NCBI RefSeq assembly: GCF_040812395.1
Contig: NZ_JBFNXH010000008.1
Coordinates: forward strand, 62,001 to 126,000
Direction: 5' to 3'
Origin: Paenibacillus_E sp040812395
Lineage (GTDB): Bacteria > Bacillota > Bacilli > Paenibacillales > NBRC-103111
Length of the DNA stretch: 64,000 nucleotides
The notes under the pieces are model-generated. The model was not told the DNA's origin, did no database searches, and worked only from the letters and a program-made list of their open reading frames with translations. Shown here piece by piece: positions 52,401 to 60,681 of the stretch (position 1 is its first letter; every line of letters begins with the position of its first letter). Position numbers and translations under genes: made by a program.

Positions 52401-53877
52401 TGGCCCGTTTGCAGTGATTGCCGCGAACGTAACAAGCGCAACGTATACGAATACTGGCTTAAGTAACGGAACCACGTATTACTATGCGGTCACGGCGGCG
52501 AACGCGGGCGGAGTAAGCGCGAATTCAGTTGTCGTTCATGCAACGCCTTATAGGAGTGGGGGGGCAAGCGGTTCCGGGGATCACTCTTCTTCTACTTCAT
52601 CTAATCCTTCTATTCCTTCCCAGCCGGAGCCTTCAAAGAACAGCTCGACTACTATCGATGCTCAGCCGAGAATCGAGAAAACGGGAGACGGAAAATCAGT
52701 TGCTATAGTGACGATCGAAGGAACCGTGCTCAATCAAGCGCTAGAGGTGTTGAAAAGTTCAGCCGGATCGGCAGAGCGCCGCATCCATGTTGATGTGAAG
52801 AGCAATGAGGCATTGGGCAAGGTTGAGATTCCGTCCGCTTCATTGACAGAGCTGTTATCCAAAGCGCCAGCAGTGATATTGTCCATGAAATATGGCAATG
52901 CGACTTATGATCTTCCTTTGCAAGCACTTCATATCTCCAGTCTTGCGAAATCGCTAGGTGTTTCGGAAAAAGATATCAAGATCAGTATAACTATCGAGAA
53001 ACTTAGCGGCGCGACCGCAATGGGAATAGAGTCCAAAGCGAAGGAAAAGGGCCTTAAACTCCTAACCGCTTCCATTGACTATATGGTAGTGGCTGAGGCT
53101 AACGGGAAGCAGGTGCCTGTTAATGACTTTGGAACAACTTACATTTCCAGATCGCTGGATATTGGAAAAGCAATTGATATGAAGAAAGCGACAGCTGTGC
53201 TTTATGACCCTGCGACGGGTAATATGGTTTTTGTACCTGCCGTCTTTTCGATGAAGGACGGAATTGCGCAAGCAGAGATAAAACGACCGGGGAATAGTAT
53301 CTACGCGGTTGTAGAGAATCTTAAAACCTTTGATGATCTGAAAGGGCATTGGTCCCAGGCTGACGTTGAACTATTGGCATCAAAATTGGTTATTCAAGGA
53401 ACGACGGAGAGCAGCTTCGCTCCTCAAAAAGAGATAACCCGTGCAGAATTCACAGCTTTGCTAGTGCGAGCACTAGGGTTATCGGAGACGAAGGCGGCGC
53501 CGTTCACTGACGTGAAGACGAATGACTGGTTTGCAGGGGCGATCGGTGCGGCAAGTAAAGCAGGCTTAGCGGATGGCTTCGATGGCGGTGCATTCTATCC
53601 GGCAGCGAGTATTACCCGTGAGCAAATGGCTGTCATGCTTACACGCGCAATGAAAATTGCAGGCAAGCAGGTGGCAGCTGACACCGCAGCATTGACCAAA
53701 TTCTCTGATCATTCATCTATCAGTGGTTGGGCAAAGGAAGCGGTAGCGCAATCTGCTACTGCGGGAATCGTCAATGGCGTAACCGAGCGGACCTTTGTTC
53801 CAAGTGCAAATGCCACTAGGGCAGAGGCAGCAGCGATGCTGAAACGGTGGCTGCAATTCGAGCAGTTCATGAACTAA
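49495..53877 (+). CDS. Large secreted SLH-anchored purple-acid-phosphatase-like protein
   Basis: 1460 residues. A signal peptide (1-31) is followed by three tandem ~110-residue repeats (about 50-160, 163-275, 282-395), each with AQLGYK, FTWVDA-like, NNDRYKANF and MRFSGD-like marks. A purple-acid-phosphatase fibronectin-like domain (about 404-505) is next. The metallophosphatase (about 509-795) shows FLVFGDSQ, MNVGDL, PGNHEYY and FAAHDHAIS, all metal-ligand motifs. Then come a fourth repeat (about 819-922), an Fn3 domain (928-1017), a Ser-rich linker, a 220-residue domain and three SLH repeats (about 1281-1460) that hold it on cell-wall polymers. It likely cleaves phosphate esters outside the cell. 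GGAGGG precedes the ATG. Confidence 0.9.
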   Translation: MNFVNKQLCSFVLTFALVFQLVSNCLPDISLAESAGGNSGSSASVTEQVYTLAWVGNLTSAVGIVNQPTTDIQAEVYIDQVTAGVGQGAPIKAQLGYKSDGADFTWVDAGYAGDTGNNDRYKANFVPAKSGIWTYVMRFSGDSGQTWKLTEEKTVTIADKIVYTIGWTGNLSTVTSTQLINVPTRSIYAEVYINGVTGKADQVAKLKVQLGYKLDSGSTDFLWNDAVYAGITGNNDRYKANFTPDQVGKWNYAMRVSGDGGVTWSSAGTSTLTVVATEGEMTLPSINSVENLTDLTDKLLIDVPTPDILGEVKVEGITDEPGQGRNTKAQLGYKFENDTDYTWVDAVYRDDVGSKDRFKANFTPTKAGTWYYAMRFSLNNGATWESKLLGYKVNRFFDAATIEKPFDVTLTWSESPKTTQTITWKTSLTNLDGVVQYAKKADAGSFPGVSKTANAVATEFKTTNTVTNTNLHTATLRGLEPGTAYVYRVGSGELWSDTNTFTTEALTTTPFSFLVFGDSQSGRQEESDYAKWGETVNTAYKANPGAKFFMNVGDLTELDSSYAHWHKWFEGSKGVIENIPEMPVPGNHEYYAGYNANELANNFIAQFKVPQNGPDRLKGTVYSFDYGDVHIAVLNSQQAEVNQNIPTPMNDILEEQKVWLDKDLQSTTKKWKIALYHKASYYARASRDTDAEPIKLAFQPIFDKYHVDVVFAAHDHAISRTFPINNNYFVDTPGQGTVYYITGRSGNKNYNDPMKQVWDAYQKNDTEDTNYFAVQVNGDKLTIKSLEKNGTLLDEYTIDKVADTGIPYKEMPKIPIAKTENLSSFSEVKAVGTAVTISSEVNAANVTNYKGRGIHIRAQLGYKAEMGTSYTWTDAFYSADKGKNDEYKANFTPVKSGIWKYLMRFSGDAGATWTQTEEKTLNAVGESVPEAPGAPANVTASAGDGQVSLQWSSVTGAVYYSIKRGASSDGPFAVIAANVTSATYTNTGLSNGTTYYYAVTAANAGGVSANSVVVHATPYRSGGASGSGDHSSSTSSNPSIPSQPEPSKNSSTTIDAQPRIEKTGDGKSVAIVTIEGTVLNQALEVLKSSAGSAERRIHVDVKSNEALGKVEIPSASLTELLSKAPAVILSMKYGNATYDLPLQALHISSLAKSLGVSEKDIKISITIEKLSGATAMGIESKAKEKGLKLLTASIDYMVVAEANGKQVPVNDFGTTYISRSLDIGKAIDMKKATAVLYDPATGNMVFVPAVFSMKDGIAQAEIKRPGNSIYAVVENLKTFDDLKGHWSQADVELLASKLVIQGTTESSFAPQKEITRAEFTALLVRALGLSETKAAPFTDVKTNDWFAGAIGAASKAGLADGFDGGAFYPAASITREQMAVMLTRAMKIAGKQVAADTAALTKFSDHSSISGWAKEAVAQSATAGIVNGVTERTFVPSANATRAEAAAMLKRWLQFEQFMN

Positions 53878-53896
53878 TCATTACAAAATAAAACCG

Positions 53897-53935
53897 GAGT
53901 GCGGCGTTTCTTTGCAGACGCCGCACTCTGTTTTT
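53897..53935 (+). terminator. Terminator of the SLH protein gene
   Basis: GAGTGCGGCGT / ACGCCGCACTC perfect 11-bp stem followed by T5. Confidence 0.95.
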
Positions 53936-53937
53936 AT

Positions 53938-54640
53938 TAACAGAAAGCATATATCGTCAGGTATGCGTGTGTGGCGGGTTCGCAGAGTGGAGAGGTTTCG
54001 CACGCATCGTGTGGTGCGAGTATTTGACAGGATGGACGTAGAAGACCCGGAAGTGCTACCTCGGTTTGGAGTATTGAAATACCACCTCGTTTTGCGATAG
54101 ATCGTCTTTTTGCAAGGGTGAGCGGAACGTAGATGCGTTGAGTGGCGGTATTTTCGATTGCAGGGACGTTTCGCGGAACTACCGTGCGTTATGAGCAGGA
54201 CATGCTGGGTTCTAGGAACAGTTTCGCTCATTTAACGCATCCTAGTTCCGCTTCATGGGGAGAAAAGGGACGTTACCGTGGAATAAGGCATCGTAGTTCC
54301 GTCGATATCGCTGTGCATGGGGAATAGGCGGTTCGGTAGTACCTCCTCGGTTTTCTTGCGAAGCTTGCGGAGCTGAAATGTCCCCGGAATCTTACTTTTA
54401 CGGGGGTGTTTATGGGCAGGAATACCGGATGGAAGACAGGTTAGTTAAAAGAGAAGTGGAAGGCAGAACGAAGTAGAGCAGAAAAAGGCCGACCAGATAT
54501 TTCTGGCTAACCTGATAATACGAAAAGGGAATGCGTATGGGGAAAAGCGATAGCGTCCGCCTTTAAAGTCATGTTCGCACTACTTTGTCCATGCAAGGAA
54601 CACGACTTTAACAGCGGTTGGAACCCCATATCCAATTCAC
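53938..54640 (+). repeat. Dispersed intergenic repeat, copy C
   Basis: The longest copy: its first 500 bases match copy A and its later part matches copy B. Motif units are 54122-54140 and 54173-54195 (forward), 54226-54251 and 54281-54303 (reverse). The tail shares TTCTGG(C/T)TAACCTGATAA with B. A CCTGAGG hairpin with T5 at 54688-54713 follows, as after copy A. It lies between the 3' ends of the SLH gene and urtE; 54640-54809 shows no gene. Confidence 0.75.
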
Positions 54641-54687
54641 TCCCCATGCTCAAACGTAGGGGGTTAGTGCATGGTTTTTAGACAAGG

Positions 54688-54713
54688 ACCTGAGGCGCGG
54701 CCTCAGGTTTTTC
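54688..54713. terminator. Hairpin between repeat C and urtE
   Basis: ACCTGAGGC / GCCTCAGGT stem (with a two-base loop), T5 on the plus strand. It lies about 100 bases past the urtE stop. Confidence 0.6.
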
Positions 54714-54809
54714 ATATCCAAAATTGCATGGATCGTTCAGGAGCCAAGCCAATTCAGGGATCAAGAGGGGGAAACGGGCTCGATTCTTAGTGAGATGCGG
54801 CATGGGGGA

Positions 54810-55505
54810 TCACACAATCAAATACTTTCTGACTTGCTCCTCGCTAAGCTCTTCGGCATTGCCCTCAGCAACAATGGTGCCGCGGTCAAGAACGTAATAG
54901 TAGTCGGCGATACTCGTGGCGAATTCAAGGCTCTGCTCGACAAGCAGCACGGCAATTTCGCGGTTGCGCTTGATGGATTCAATAATCGCTTCAATTTCCA
55001 TCACAATCGAAGGCTGAATGCCTTCCATCGGCTCATCAAGCAGCAGAAGCTTAGGGCCGGCTGCCAATGCGCGGGCGATAGCCAATTGCTGTTGCTGTCC
55101 CCCGCTGAGGTCGCCGCCTTTGCGGTGGAGCATTTGCCGAAGCACGGGGAAGGTGTCAAAGAGGGATTCGGGCAGCTTTCTCCGTCCGTCCGCGGCAGCT
55201 TCTAGACCTAGGAGCAGATTGTCCTCAACCGTCAGCTGAGGGAAGATGTCGCGGCCTTGCGGCACATAGCCGATGCCCGATCTCGCACGCCGATCGGGCG
55301 TAAGGGCATTCATTTCACGCTCATTGTAATGGATGGAGCCTGATCTGAGGCGAATAAGTCCCATGATGCTTTTCATCAACGTTGATTTCCCCACGCCGTT
55401 GCGCCCCATTAAGCATACGATTTGTCCGGGTTTCACACGGAGACTCACATGGCGAAGAACCATGCTTTCGCCGTAGCCAGCTTCAACTTTTTGCAGATTC
55501 AGCAC
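54810..55505 (-). CDS. urtE: Urea ABC transporter ATPase UrtE
   Basis: 231 residues: Walker A LMGRNGVGKSTLMKS, signature LSGGQQQQLAIARAL, Walker B LLLLDEPMEGIQPSI. The MEGIQPSI sequence and short length fit UrtE of the branched-chain-amino-acid-like family. GTG 55505 is chosen, giving MLNLQKVEAGYG; TTG 55526 is an alternative. It overlaps the end of urtD by 23 bases. Confidence 0.92.
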   Translation of the reverse strand: MLNLQKVEAGYGESMVLRHVSLRVKPGQIVCLMGRNGVGKSTLMKSIMGLIRLRSGSIHYNEREMNALTPDRRARSGIGYVPQGRDIFPQLTVEDNLLLGLEAAADGRRKLPESLFDTFPVLRQMLHRKGGDLSGGQQQQLAIARALAAGPKLLLLDEPMEGIQPSIVMEIEAIIESIKRNREIAVLLVEQSLEFATSIADYYYVLDRGTIVAEGNAEELSEEQVRKYLIV

Positions 55506-56292
55506 CGCGCTCCACTCTCCTCCCAAGGTAAACTTCAGCTACCCGTTCATCGTTCTGAATATCCTGCATCGTTCCTTCTCGCAGCATGGTGCCCTCATGC
55601 AGTACGGTAACGGTTTTGGCAAATTGGCGAACGAACTCCATATCGTGTTCGACGACGATGATCGTTTGGTTCGAACTGATTTCATGAAGCAGTTCGCCGG
55701 TCTTCTCGGTTTCGCTGTCGGTCATGCCGGCCGCGGGCTCGTCGAGCAGCAGGAGTTCTGGCTCTTGCATCAGCAGCATGCCGATTTCGAGCCACTGTTT
55801 TTCCCCGTGGGAAAGCGAACCGGCCCTTTCTTTGGCTTTCGTAGTCAGCCCTATCATATCCAGCCTGAGCTGCAATCGATCGAGCTGTTCGCTTGAAGTT
55901 TTGGTCCACAGTGCACTGAGCAGCCCGCGCCGCTGCTTCATGGAGAGAGCAAGATTCTCAAAGACGGTGAGCGTAGAGAAGACAGAGGGAGCTTGAAATT
56001 TGCGGCCAATTCCGAGTTGGGCGATCTGGTGCTCCTGATGTTTAGTGAGATCAATGGTATCTTTAAACAAAACCTGGCCCTGGGAAGGCTTTACTTTTCC
56101 ACAAATGACGTCCAGCAGGGTTGTTTTTCCAGCGCCATTTGGCCCAATAAGGAAGCGCAGTTCGCCCTGTTTCAATGAAAAATCCAAATTTCGCAACGCT
56201 TTAAAGCCGTCAAAGCTGACTTCTAATCCCTTCACCCGCAGAATGTCCCCGCCAGGTGCAGGTTCTTGGTGTGTGGCTAATTGTCCAAGCAT
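55483..56292 (-). CDS. urtD: Urea ABC transporter ATPase UrtD
   Basis: 269 residues: FLIGPNGAGKTTLLDVICG (Walker A), LSHGEKQWLEIGMLL (signature), LLLLDEPAAGMTDSETE (Walker B). The LSHGEKQWLEIGM form is characteristic of UrtD. The start ATG 56292 has AAGGAGGAGG seven bases before; an upstream ATG at 56340 overlapping urtC has none. Confidence 0.93.
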   Translation of the reverse strand: MLGQLATHQEPAPGGDILRVKGLEVSFDGFKALRNLDFSLKQGELRFLIGPNGAGKTTLLDVICGKVKPSQGQVLFKDTIDLTKHQEHQIAQLGIGRKFQAPSVFSTLTVFENLALSMKQRRGLLSALWTKTSSEQLDRLQLRLDMIGLTTKAKERAGSLSHGEKQWLEIGMLLMQEPELLLLDEPAAGMTDSETEKTGELLHEISSNQTIIVVEHDMEFVRQFAKTVTVLHEGTMLREGTMQDIQNDERVAEVYLGRRVERGAESAKS

Positions 56293-56339
56293 GGGATGGC
56301 CTCCTCCTTTGTGATTTTGTGAATGTGCAGGGTATCTCA

Positions 56340-57413
56340 TTAATTTGCTTCTTGCGAAGAAACTGGTTTAGAAAGCGCAGGCCTTTTCCAATTTGATAGA
56401 TAATGAGCGATGGTACCGGTGATGCCCTTTGGCAGCAGCAAGACGACGATAATGAACATGGCGCCGAGCATAATCGGCCACCACTCCGGATAAGCTTCAC
56501 TGAACGTTGTTTTGGCTGCGTTGGTGAGAAGTGCGCCTAGTACCGCACCGCCAATCGAAGCGCGCCCGCCAATGGCGACCCATAGCACCATCTCGATGGA
56601 AGGAACAATGCCCATTTGGGCCGGGGAAATGATGCCTTCCTGCAAGACGAAAAGCACGCCTGCGAGTCCGGCAAGCCCTGCGGAGACGCAATAAATGAAT
56701 ACTTTATAGGCAACAGGATTGTATCCGATAAAGCGAACTCTATTTTCTCCATCACGGATGGCGGTGAGGATATTGCCCATCCGGCTCGAAACGAGCAGGG
56801 AGCATAGGATAAGGACGATCAGAACAGCAGCTAAGGTGATGTAAAAAAATAAGAGTTTGGTGGATGGCGAACGAAGGTTCATCCCTAAAAAGGTTTCAAA
56901 GTTCGTCAGCCCATTCGTGCCGCCTGTATAGCCTTGTTGTCCGACAAACAGCGTAACGGTAATGATCACAAGCGCCTGTGAAAGGATAGAAAAAAAAGCG
57001 CCTTTGATTCGATTGCGAAAGGTAAAGTAGCCCAAGATGAAAGCGACAATCATGGGCAATACAAGTGCCATGAGAAAGGCGAAGGCAGCGTTATGGAAGG
57101 GGATCCAGAACCAAGGGAGTGTTTCTACGCCGCTCCATGACATGAAATCGGGCAGTTGGTCCGGTGATGAAGCCAGTTTCAAATGCATCGCCATACAATA
57201 AGCGCCGAGACCGAAGTAAACGCCGTGTCCCAAGCTGAGGATACCGGTATAGCCCCAAATGAGGTCAATCCCTATAGCAATAATCGCATAAGCGAGAAAT
57301 TTTCCAAGGAGAGATAGCCGAAACTCGGATAAAAATACAGGCGCAAGCGCAATAACGGCTAAGCAGACCGTATAAATCATCCATTTGAGTTTGGAATGTC
57401 CAGCAGCAAGCAT
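56340..57413 (-). CDS. urtC: Urea ABC transporter permease UrtC
   Basis: 357 residues, about nine to ten spans, LivM-like: IGIDLIWGYTGILSLGHGVYFGLGAYCMAMHL is the usual core, and later EAYPEWWPIMLGAMFIIVVLLLPKGI fits UrtC. ATG 57413 has AAGGA ten bases before it; GTG 57422 overlaps. Forms the channel with UrtB. Confidence 0.93.
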   Translation of the reverse strand: MLAAGHSKLKWMIYTVCLAVIALAPVFLSEFRLSLLGKFLAYAIIAIGIDLIWGYTGILSLGHGVYFGLGAYCMAMHLKLASSPDQLPDFMSWSGVETLPWFWIPFHNAAFAFLMALVLPMIVAFILGYFTFRNRIKGAFFSILSQALVIITVTLFVGQQGYTGGTNGLTNFETFLGMNLRSPSTKLLFFYITLAAVLIVLILCSLLVSSRMGNILTAIRDGENRVRFIGYNPVAYKVFIYCVSAGLAGLAGVLFVLQEGIISPAQMGIVPSIEMVLWVAIGGRASIGGAVLGALLTNAAKTTFSEAYPEWWPIMLGAMFIIVVLLLPKGITGTIAHYLSNWKRPALSKPVSSQEAN

Positions 57414-57431
57414 AGAGATCACATCCTTTCT

Positions 57432-58337
57432 TCAATCTAAGGATCTTGAACGCATAGTTACTAGCCCCATCGGTTTCCATTGCAGGAAGGCGATGATAAG
57501 CGTGAAAACTAATACTTTTCCGAGTGTAGCGCTTGTTGTATATTCCAAAGCTGTATTAAAGACGCCAATGCCTAAAGCGCCGGCTACCGTACCGATGAGC
57601 TTGCCGATGCCGCCAAGGACGACAACCATGAATGCATCCACAATATAGTAGGTGCCAATGGTAGGGCCGATGGGTCCAAGCAAAGATAGGGCGCATCCCG
57701 CGATACCCGCCATTGCGGAGCCGAAGGCGAAGGACTGAGCGTCGACTCTTCGGGTCGAAATGCCAAGACAAGCGGCCATTTCCCGATTTTGCATGACTGC
57801 TCTCATTTTTCTGCCGCCAGCAGAGTGATATAGATACATATAGATAGCTGAGATGCATACGATGACTAGTGCGATAATAAACAGCCGCTTATAAGGCAGT
57901 ATGAGATCAGCAGTCAGATGAAGGCCGCCTTCCAGCCATTGCGGCGCTTTGACCGCTACGTTAGGAGCTCCGAAGATCGAGCGGGCGAGCTGCTGCAGGG
58001 CAAGGCTGACGCCCCAGGTCGCGAGTAAGCTGTCTAGCGGCCTGCCGTACATAAATCGAATGAGCAAGGCTTCCAACAGCCAGCCAATCACGAAAGCGAC
58101 AACGAAGGCGACGCCTAATGAAACGATGAAATACCAGCCGAATGCGGAGGCGGGAAGAAATTTCTGGAACCATTGCTGGACCAGGTACGCCATATAAGCC
58201 CCGATCATGATGAATTCGCCGTGTGCCATGTTCATCACGTTCATAAGCCCGAATGTGATGGCGAGACCAATGGCAATTAAGAGCAGAATCGAGCTGAGAC
58301 TGAGGCCGTTGAATAATTGAAGCAGCAGAAGACTCAT
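57432..58337 (-). CDS. urtB: Urea ABC transporter permease UrtB
   Basis: 301 residues, eight or so spans, LivH-like: GLAITFGLMNVMNMAHGEFIMIGAYMAYLVQ near the start and VDAQSFAFGSAMAGIAGCALSLLGPIGPTIGTYYIVDAFMVVVLGGIGKLIGTV-type segments later. GGAGG lies six bases before the ATG. A palindromic hairpin separates it from urtA. Confidence 0.93.
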   Translation of the reverse strand: MSLLLLQLFNGLSLSSILLLIAIGLAITFGLMNVMNMAHGEFIMIGAYMAYLVQQWFQKFLPASAFGWYFIVSLGVAFVVAFVIGWLLEALLIRFMYGRPLDSLLATWGVSLALQQLARSIFGAPNVAVKAPQWLEGGLHLTADLILPYKRLFIIALVIVCISAIYMYLYHSAGGRKMRAVMQNREMAACLGISTRRVDAQSFAFGSAMAGIAGCALSLLGPIGPTIGTYYIVDAFMVVVLGGIGKLIGTVAGALGIGVFNTALEYTTSATLGKVLVFTLIIAFLQWKPMGLVTMRSRSLD

Positions 58338-58365
58338 AACATTCCTCCCCGATATGGATGAAATA

Positions 58366-58389
58366 CAGGACTGCCGTACGGCAGTCCTG
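58366..58389. terminator. Intercistronic hairpin between urtA and urtB
   Basis: A perfect 24-base palindrome (12 bp each side, centre GT/AC) about 25 bases after the urtA stop and without a strong T-run. It may stabilise the urtA part of the message or attenuate the downstream genes, giving more binding protein than membrane subunits. Confidence 0.65.
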
Positions 58390-58415
58390 GCTTCAAGAGA
58401 TGACAGAAGTATGAA

Positions 58416-59690
58416 TTATTTTTTCGTTACCTCTGCGCCCCATGGATATGTTTTGAGGTAAGGGTCGGGCTTCAGCGCTTGGCCTGAATTCCATATTTCC
58501 TTAATTTGCCCGTCAGCTTGAATTTGCCCGATCCGAGCCGTTTTGGAAATGTGTTGATTTTCGCCGTTAATTGTCACTTTGCCTTCCGGCGCGTTCCATT
58601 CGATGCCTTTGGCAGCGGCTTTCACCTTCTCAACTTCGAAGGAACCGGCCTTCTTCACAGCTTCCGCCCAAAGGTAAACGGCTGTGTATCCGGCTTCGAT
58701 GGGATCGTCGGTAACGCGGTCTTTTCCGTACTTGGCTTTGTAGGCATCAACAAACTTTTTATTTTCTGGAATATCTGTTGTTTGATAATAGTTCCATGCG
58801 GTGTAGTGTCCATCCAGAACGGAAGCCCCAATGCCTCGCACTTCTTCTTCCGCAATACTTACGGACATGGTTGTCAAATCTTTGGATGAAAGGCCTGCAT
58901 CCTTCAATTGCTTGAAGAAGGCAACGTTGCTGTCGCCATTGAGCGTATTGAAGATAACATCCGGCTTCTCTTTTTTGATCTTACTAATAATTGTGTTGTA
59001 ATCCGTATGTCCAAGCGGCGTGTATTCTTCGGCTACGAGTGTGCCGCCTTCCGCTTTGAGCTGCTCTTTAATGATTTTGTTGGCTGTTCTAGGGAATACG
59101 TAATCAGATCCAAGCAAGTAAAATTTCTTGCCTTTGTTTTGCAGGAGCCAAGTGACTGCGGGGATGATTTGTTGGTTCGTCGTTGCGCCCGTGTAGAAAA
59201 TATTCGGTGAAGATTCGAGCCCTTCATACTGTACCGGATACCACAGCAAGCCTTTGTTTTGCTCGACGACCGGAAGCACCGCTTTGCGGCTGGCTGATGT
59301 CCAGCATCCAAAAATGGTCACGACGCTATCCTTTTGCAGCAACTTCTTCGTTTTCTCTGCAAAGGTCGGCCAGTCGGATGCCCCGTCTTCAATAACGGGT
59401 TTGATTTTTTTGCCCAAAAGTCCCCCAGCAGCATTAATCTCATCAATCGCCATTAGCTCCGCATCCCGCACGGAGACTTCACTAATGGACATGGTGCCTG
59501 TTAAGGAGTGGAGAATACCGACAGGTACCGTTTCAGCCTTGGATTCCGCCTTAGTTTCGGTGGCTTTCGTTGCCTCAGGTGTAGTTGTCGTGGATGCGGC
59601 GGGCTCGGTTTTTGCGCAGCCTGCCATGACCATCATGAGTGCCAGACTCATCGTAACGGTAAGCCTGCTGATTGTTCTTATCTCTCTCAT
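58416..59690 (-). CDS. urtA: Urea ABC transporter substrate-binding lipoprotein UrtA
   Basis: 424 residues. Lipoprotein signal with LMMVMAGC, a Thr/Lys/Glu linker, then the binding domain: VPVGILHSLTGTMSISEVSVRDAELMAIDEINAAGG, IFGCWTSASRKAVLPV, LLWYPVQYEGLE and SVSIAEEEVRGIG, all typical of UrtA. It is the first gene of urtABCDE. The promoter region carries a GlnR/TnrA-like site. Confidence 0.95.
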   Translation of the reverse strand: MREIRTISRLTVTMSLALMMVMAGCAKTEPAASTTTTPEATKATETKAESKAETVPVGILHSLTGTMSISEVSVRDAELMAIDEINAAGGLLGKKIKPVIEDGASDWPTFAEKTKKLLQKDSVVTIFGCWTSASRKAVLPVVEQNKGLLWYPVQYEGLESSPNIFYTGATTNQQIIPAVTWLLQNKGKKFYLLGSDYVFPRTANKIIKEQLKAEGGTLVAEEYTPLGHTDYNTIISKIKKEKPDVIFNTLNGDSNVAFFKQLKDAGLSSKDLTTMSVSIAEEEVRGIGASVLDGHYTAWNYYQTTDIPENKKFVDAYKAKYGKDRVTDDPIEAGYTAVYLWAEAVKKAGSFEVEKVKAAAKGIEWNAPEGKVTINGENQHISKTARIGQIQADGQIKEIWNSGQALKPDPYLKTYPWGAEVTKK

Positions 59691-59734
59691 TCACGTCCCA
59701 CTCCCTTTACAAAAATTGGATTTAGATTACATCG

Positions 59735-59778
59735 CCTATAATAAAGTTTAAAATAACACGATGTCAATATACATAACG
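59735..59778 (-). promoter_or_regulatory. urtA promoter with GlnR/TnrA-like site
   Basis: On the minus strand TTGACA (59762-59767), 18-base spacer, TATTAT. Overlapping the -35 is TGTCAATATACATAACG (59762-59778, plus strand), one mismatch from the GlnR/TnrA consensus TGTNAN7TNACA. Binding here would interfere with or tune the promoter in answer to nitrogen. Confidence 0.55.
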
Positions 59779-59876
59779 TAAAAAGTTAATTATTGATGGT
59801 TAATTACAAAAATATCTCAAATATTTGTTTGTTTTATATAATCTACGAAGAATATATTCAAGAACCAAGTTTTTTA

Positions 59877-59893
59877 TGTCATTTAATCTAACA
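59877..59893. promoter_or_regulatory. GlnR/TnrA-type operator upstream of ureA
   Basis: TGTCATTTAATCTAACA is a full match to TGTNAN7TNACA. Its centre is about 52 bases before the predicted ureA start point, the usual place for activation by TnrA. Confidence 0.75.
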
Positions 59894-59901
59894 TAAAATG
59901 A

Positions 59902-59930
59902 TTTACTTTCCATATAATCACGAATATAAT
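59902..59930 (+). promoter_or_regulatory. ureA promoter
   Basis: TTTACT (59902-59907), 17-base spacer, TATAAT (59925-59930), 45 bases before the ureA GTG. Confidence 0.7.
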
Positions 59931-59975
59931 TAGGTTAAGAGATTCCAATTATTCGGTTTTTGAAGAGGTGAAGAT

Positions 59976-60278
59976 GTGCATTTAACGGAAAGAGAGAAGG
60001 AGAAATTGCTCATCACTGTGGCGGCGGATGTAGCTCGCCGCAGACTCGCGAGAGGGTTGAAGCTGAATTATCCAGAAAGCATAGCATTGCTGACGTCGGA
60101 AATTATGGAGGGCGCCAGGGATGGTTTAACGGTTGCTGCGCTCATGGCGTTCGGCACAACCATCTTGAAGGCGGATCAGGTTATGGAAGGTGTGCCTGAA
60201 ATGATACATGAAGTACAGGTAGAAGCGACCTTTCCTGATGGTACGAAGCTTGTTACGGTACATCAACCCATTACTTAA
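59976..60278 (+). CDS. ureA: Urease gamma subunit
   Basis: 100 residues: HLTEREKEKLLITVAADVARRR and LNYPESIALLTSEIMEGARDG, ending PDGTKLVTVHQPI. It is a structural subunit of urease, which hydrolyses urea to ammonia and CO2. GTG start with AGAGGTGAAG in front. First gene of the urease operon. Confidence 0.97.
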   Translation: MHLTEREKEKLLITVAADVARRRLARGLKLNYPESIALLTSEIMEGARDGLTVAALMAFGTTILKADQVMEGVPEMIHEVQVEATFPDGTKLVTVHQPIT

Positions 60279-60303
60279 ATCGACGGTCGAAGGGGTGAGA
60301 AAC

Positions 60304-60681
60304 ATGGTTCCTGGAGAATATCGAACGGGTAAAGGCTTTATTGAGATGAATGCAGGCAGAAATACAGCTGAGGTTATCGTAAGCAATATGGGCGATCGTC
60401 CTGTTCAGGTAGGCTCTCATTTTCATTTTTTTGAGGTGAATCGCGCGTTAGAATTCCCTAGAGAGTTAGCGTATGGCATGCGTTTGGATATTCCGGCAGG
60501 CACGGCTGTCCGTTTCGAGCCTGGGGAGCAGAAGCCGGTTCAACTGGTGGAGCTAGGCGGGGCGAAGTTGTCATACGGTCTCAACGGTCTAAGCAGAGGG
60601 CTTGCGACGCAAGGTGGAATGACGGCAGAGGTCAGAGACAGATGGAAAGCATGGGAGGGGAAACCCGATGAGTCAAATTGA
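60304..60681 (+). CDS. ureB: Urease beta subunit
   Basis: 125 residues: MVPGEYRTGKGFIEMNAGRN, then GDRPVQVGSHFHFFEVNRALEFPR and RLDIPAGTAVRFEPGE. Structural subunit. ATG 60304 has GGGGTGA in front. Its end overlaps the ureC start by 14 bases, so the two are coupled. Confidence 0.97.
   Translation: MVPGEYRTGKGFIEMNAGRNTAEVIVSNMGDRPVQVGSHFHFFEVNRALEFPRELAYGMRLDIPAGTAVRFEPGEQKPVQLVELGGAKLSYGLNGLSRGLATQGGMTAEVRDRWKAWEGKPDESN

Noticed and set aside
53881..54231. Minus-strand 116-codon frame in repeat copy C
   Set aside because: Similar to the frames in A and B only because the DNA is repeated; stops differ among copies.
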